Source: Streptomyces sp. ITFR-21
GTDB taxonomy: Bacteria > Actinomycetota > Actinomycetes > Streptomycetales > Streptomycetaceae
Reading direction: 5' to 3'
NCBI RefSeq assembly: GCF_031844685.1
Contig: NZ_CP134605.1
Coordinates: 4,275,001-4,339,000, forward strand
DNA: 64,000 nt
Below are positions 62,433 to 64,000 of the stretch, piece by piece. A model generated the notes under the pieces. The model saw only the letters and a program-made list of their open reading frames with translations. It searched no databases and was not told the DNA's origin. Each line of letters opens with the position of its first letter. The stretch's first letter is position 1. The position numbers and the translations under genes are program-made.

Positions 62433-62475
62433 CGCCCCGGCCCTCCTCGCCCCGGCCCTCCTCGCCCCGGCCCTT
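62433..62475. repeat. 15-bp tandem repeat, just under three copies
   Basis: The unit CGCCCCGGCCCTCCT occurs at 62433-62447 and 62448-62462, with a 13-bp partial third copy, in the space between convergent sigQ and the kinase-like gene. It is probably a replication-slippage tract. Confidence 0.7.
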
Positions 62476-62505
62476 TTCACGCCGGGACTTCGCGCCGTCC
62501 GCGCG

Positions 62506-63180
62506 CTACGCGTCCACGGTCACGGGCTCGGCCGCCGCGCGGACCGGCGCCCCCCCACCGCCGGCCGCCGCGGCGATCCGGTCCCGGGCCTCGCCGTGCC
62601 CGCACGGATGGCAGCCGAGCGCCACCTGCCGGGCCACGATGCCGCGTTCGGCCCGCAGCAGGTGCCAGCCGCGGCGGATCAGGAACCGCACCGACTTCCG
62701 CCCCTCGCGCAGATCCCGTACGAAGCGGCGCCGCGCGGTGGTCGTGGGACGGCCGCGCAGGCACAGCGCGTCGGCGAGCAGCCCGAGGTCGCGGCAGCGG
62801 GCGGCGATCTCGGCGGCGAAGATGCCCTCGGCGACGAACACCGGGGCGCCGCGCAGGTCGAGGCGGGCACGGCCGGTCGCGGCGCTGGCGGCGATGTCGT
62901 ACACCGGGGTGTCGGCGGCGCCCCGCGCGCACAGTTCGGTGACGGCCGCGACGGCGGCGTCGGCGCGCCAGGACCCGGGGGCGTCCCAGTCCACGGCGGT
63001 GCCGCCGGGCAGGGTCGGCAGCGTGGGGTCGTCGGCGTTTTTGTAGAAGTCGTCCAGTACGAGCACGGGCAGCCCGCTGCGGGCGGCGAGTGAGGACTTG
63101 CCCGAACCGGAGGGACCGGCCAGCAGGATCACGCGGGAGCGGGGTGCCTCCGGCGCGGCTTCAAGGGAGGGTGAACTCAC
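62506..63180 (-). CDS. uridine kinase-like P-loop protein
   Basis: This 224-residue P-loop kinase-like protein has Walker A LLAGPSGSGKSSLA, then LPVLVLDDFYKNADDPTLP with the catalytic Asp as in uridine kinases, then VFVAEGIFAAEIAARC (Walker B-like) and a lid with Arg residues (RRRFVRDLREGRKSVRFLIRRGWHLLRAE). It probably phosphorylates a nucleoside or similar small molecule. The GTG at 63180 is used; an ATG at 63228 is possible but has a weaker ribosome site. It is divergent from a small secreted protein gene 88 bp away. Confidence 0.85.
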   Translation of the reverse strand: MSSPSLEAAPEAPRSRVILLAGPSGSGKSSLAARSGLPVLVLDDFYKNADDPTLPTLPGGTAVDWDAPGSWRADAAVAAVTELCARGAADTPVYDIAASAATGRARLDLRGAPVFVAEGIFAAEIAARCRDLGLLADALCLRGRPTTTARRRFVRDLREGRKSVRFLIRRGWHLLRAERGIVARQVALGCHPCGHGEARDRIAAAAGGGGAPVRAAAEPVTVDA

Positions 63181-63268
63181 GGTGAACCATTCTCCCGCAA
63201 AGCCCGCCGCGGGCACGACCCGCGTCATGACGACTACTCAGAGAGATCGTTGCGTTACGCTGTGTCCC

Positions 63269-63652
63269 ATGTCCAAGCTCCGTACCGCCCTCGTCCTGAC
63301 CGCCACCGCCGCGGCGGTCGTCGTCCCCGCCACCGCCGCGGCGGCCGCGGCCCCGCCCGCGGCCGCGCTGCCCGTCGGCGCCGCCCTCCCCGCCGTCGGC
63401 GCGCTGCCCACCCAGGCGCTGCCCACCCAGTACGTCACCGGCGCCCTCGGCTACGCCGTCGCCCCGGTGCGCGACCTGCGCCTCGACCCGCTCTCCAACA
63501 CCGGCGTCGACCCCCTGGCCAACGCGGTCGGCTCCCAGGTAGCCGACTTCCAGCCGGTCTCCACCGCCGCCCTCACCTCCCCACTGACAAGCGGCGGCTC
63601 CCTGGGCACGCTTCCGATCCTGGGCCCGCTGACGGGACTGCTGCCGCACTGA
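63269..63652 (+). CDS. small secreted Ala/Leu/Pro-rich protein
   Basis: This 127-residue exported protein has the signal MSKLRTALVLTATAAAVVVPATAAAAAA. The mature part contains a short repeat (GALPTQALPTQYVTGALG) and SNTGVDPLANAVGSQVADFQPVSTAALTSPLTSGGSLGTLPILGPLTGLLPH. The layout resembles the other small secreted protein at 57204 in style. Function is unknown, possibly an envelope or matrix protein. The ATG at 63269 is chosen because the signal peptide begins there. Confidence 0.7.
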   Translation: MSKLRTALVLTATAAAVVVPATAAAAAAPPAAALPVGAALPAVGALPTQALPTQYVTGALGYAVAPVRDLRLDPLSNTGVDPLANAVGSQVADFQPVSTAALTSPLTSGGSLGTLPILGPLTGLLPH

Positions 63653-63699
63653 CGGCCGCGCCCGCTCCCGCCCAGTCCGGACAGCCCCCAACGCGGCGA

Positions 63700-64000
63700 T
63701 TGGGCCGCCCCGCCCCCACCGGCGACGAGTACGACCTGCGCTTCGCCGCCGCGGAGGCCGCCGAGTGCCGGGAGCACCTGAGCCGCCAGGCGCCGGGCGA
63801 CCTCCGCCGTGCCGTCGACCGGATCCGTGCCGCGCCACGTGCCACCGACCGCCCCGAGCGCCAGCACGCCCCCAAGGCGCGCTGGGAAGCGGCACCTTCA
63901 AGGGGCGGCGGCCGGAACGCCGGCAGTACGAGGTCACCGCCGACGGGCGCGTCGGGTACCTCGTCGACGACGAGACCGGAACCGCCTGGATCAGCTACGC
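63700..64000 (+). pseudogene. frameshifted hypothetical gene cut by the window edge
   Basis: The first frame, from about TTG 63700, reads GDEYDLRFAAAEAAECREHLSRQAPGDLRRAVDRIRAAPRATDRPERQHAPK. Near 63866-63872 (a run of C) the sense moves to another frame and goes on as GALGSGTFKGRRPERRQYEVTADGRVGYLVDDETGTAWISYA up to the window end. The second part is like the C-terminal half of small Streptomyces RelE/ParE-type or cyclic-fold hypothetical proteins. A single-base change or a sequencing slip would explain it. Confidence 0.55.

Noticed and set aside
62433..62475. The 15-bp tandem repeats after sigQ as regulatory sites
   Set aside because: They lie between convergent genes after a terminator and have no symmetry, so a slippage tract is more likely.

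Overview
The window is chromosomal DNA from a high-GC actinomycete. It is almost certainly a Streptomyces or a close Streptomycetaceae relative. The evidence is strong G/C bias at third codon positions, frequent GTG starts, very short or overlapping gene junctions, and a gene order that recalls one core stretch of the S. coelicolor chromosome: trpS, D-Ala-D-Ala carboxypeptidase, sdhCDAB, acyl-CoA mutase, a sialic-acid-like glycopolymer cluster, a BMP/ABC nucleoside importer with cdd, deoA and add, then afsQ2/afsQ1/sigQ. No rRNA, tRNA or CRISPR array was seen.

Layout. 1-4.5 kb: a DMT-like membrane protein (cut by the window edge), ornithine aminotransferase, trpS and a 2'-5' RNA ligase-like protein. 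4.6-9.1 kb: a complete decaprenylphosphoryl-arabinose cassette (dprE2, dprE1, PAP2 phosphatase, UbiA-type phosphoribosyltransferase, GtrA). 9.1-11.6 kb: a YihY/BrkB membrane protein convergent with, and overlapping, a D-Ala-D-Ala carboxypeptidase. 11.6-14.4 kb: a mobile patch with a broken IS256-type transposase, a divergent HxlR/DoxX pair and a frameshifted IS701-type transposase. 14.4-21.3 kb: a small membrane protein/DCC/TetR operon with two copies of a palindromic operator, an MMPL transporter, and a divergent two-component pair.

21.5-25.1 kb is the most unusual part. It is a three-gene accessory island with codon use unlike its neighbours: a MazG-type NTP pyrophosphohydrolase with a damaged 5' end, a protein that resembles nucleotide-modification-associated domain 1 (DUF1599), and a 684-residue fusion of a TylF-type methyltransferase with a domain related to the phage thymine-hypermodification enzyme family (nucleotide kinase / aGPT-pyrophosphorylase clade 3). 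I read it as a candidate nucleotide or DNA-base modification system sitting next to sdh.

25.5-33.7 kb: succinate dehydrogenase, an OHCU-decarboxylase-like protein, an ECF sigma factor with a possible membrane partner, and an acyl-CoA mutase large subunit. 33.7-45.0 kb: a cell-wall glycopolymer (teichulosonic-acid-like) cluster in two divergent arms. It includes an acyltransferase, a polysialyltransferase-like protein, GT2, a DUF6716 protein, a NeuA-HAD fusion, NeuB and two more glycosyltransferases. 45.1-45.7 kb: a decayed fragment of a repeat-tailed protein. 46.0-57.1 kb: an M20 amidohydrolase, then the nucleoside uptake and salvage genes. Three of their transcription units share the palindrome CTACGCGCGTAG or a near copy, which suggests one regulator. 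57.2-64.0 kb: small secreted proteins, VanZ, the lipoprotein/afsQ2/afsQ1 operon divergent from sigQ with a clear AfsQ1 box between them, a uridine-kinase-like protein, and a frameshifted gene at the right edge.
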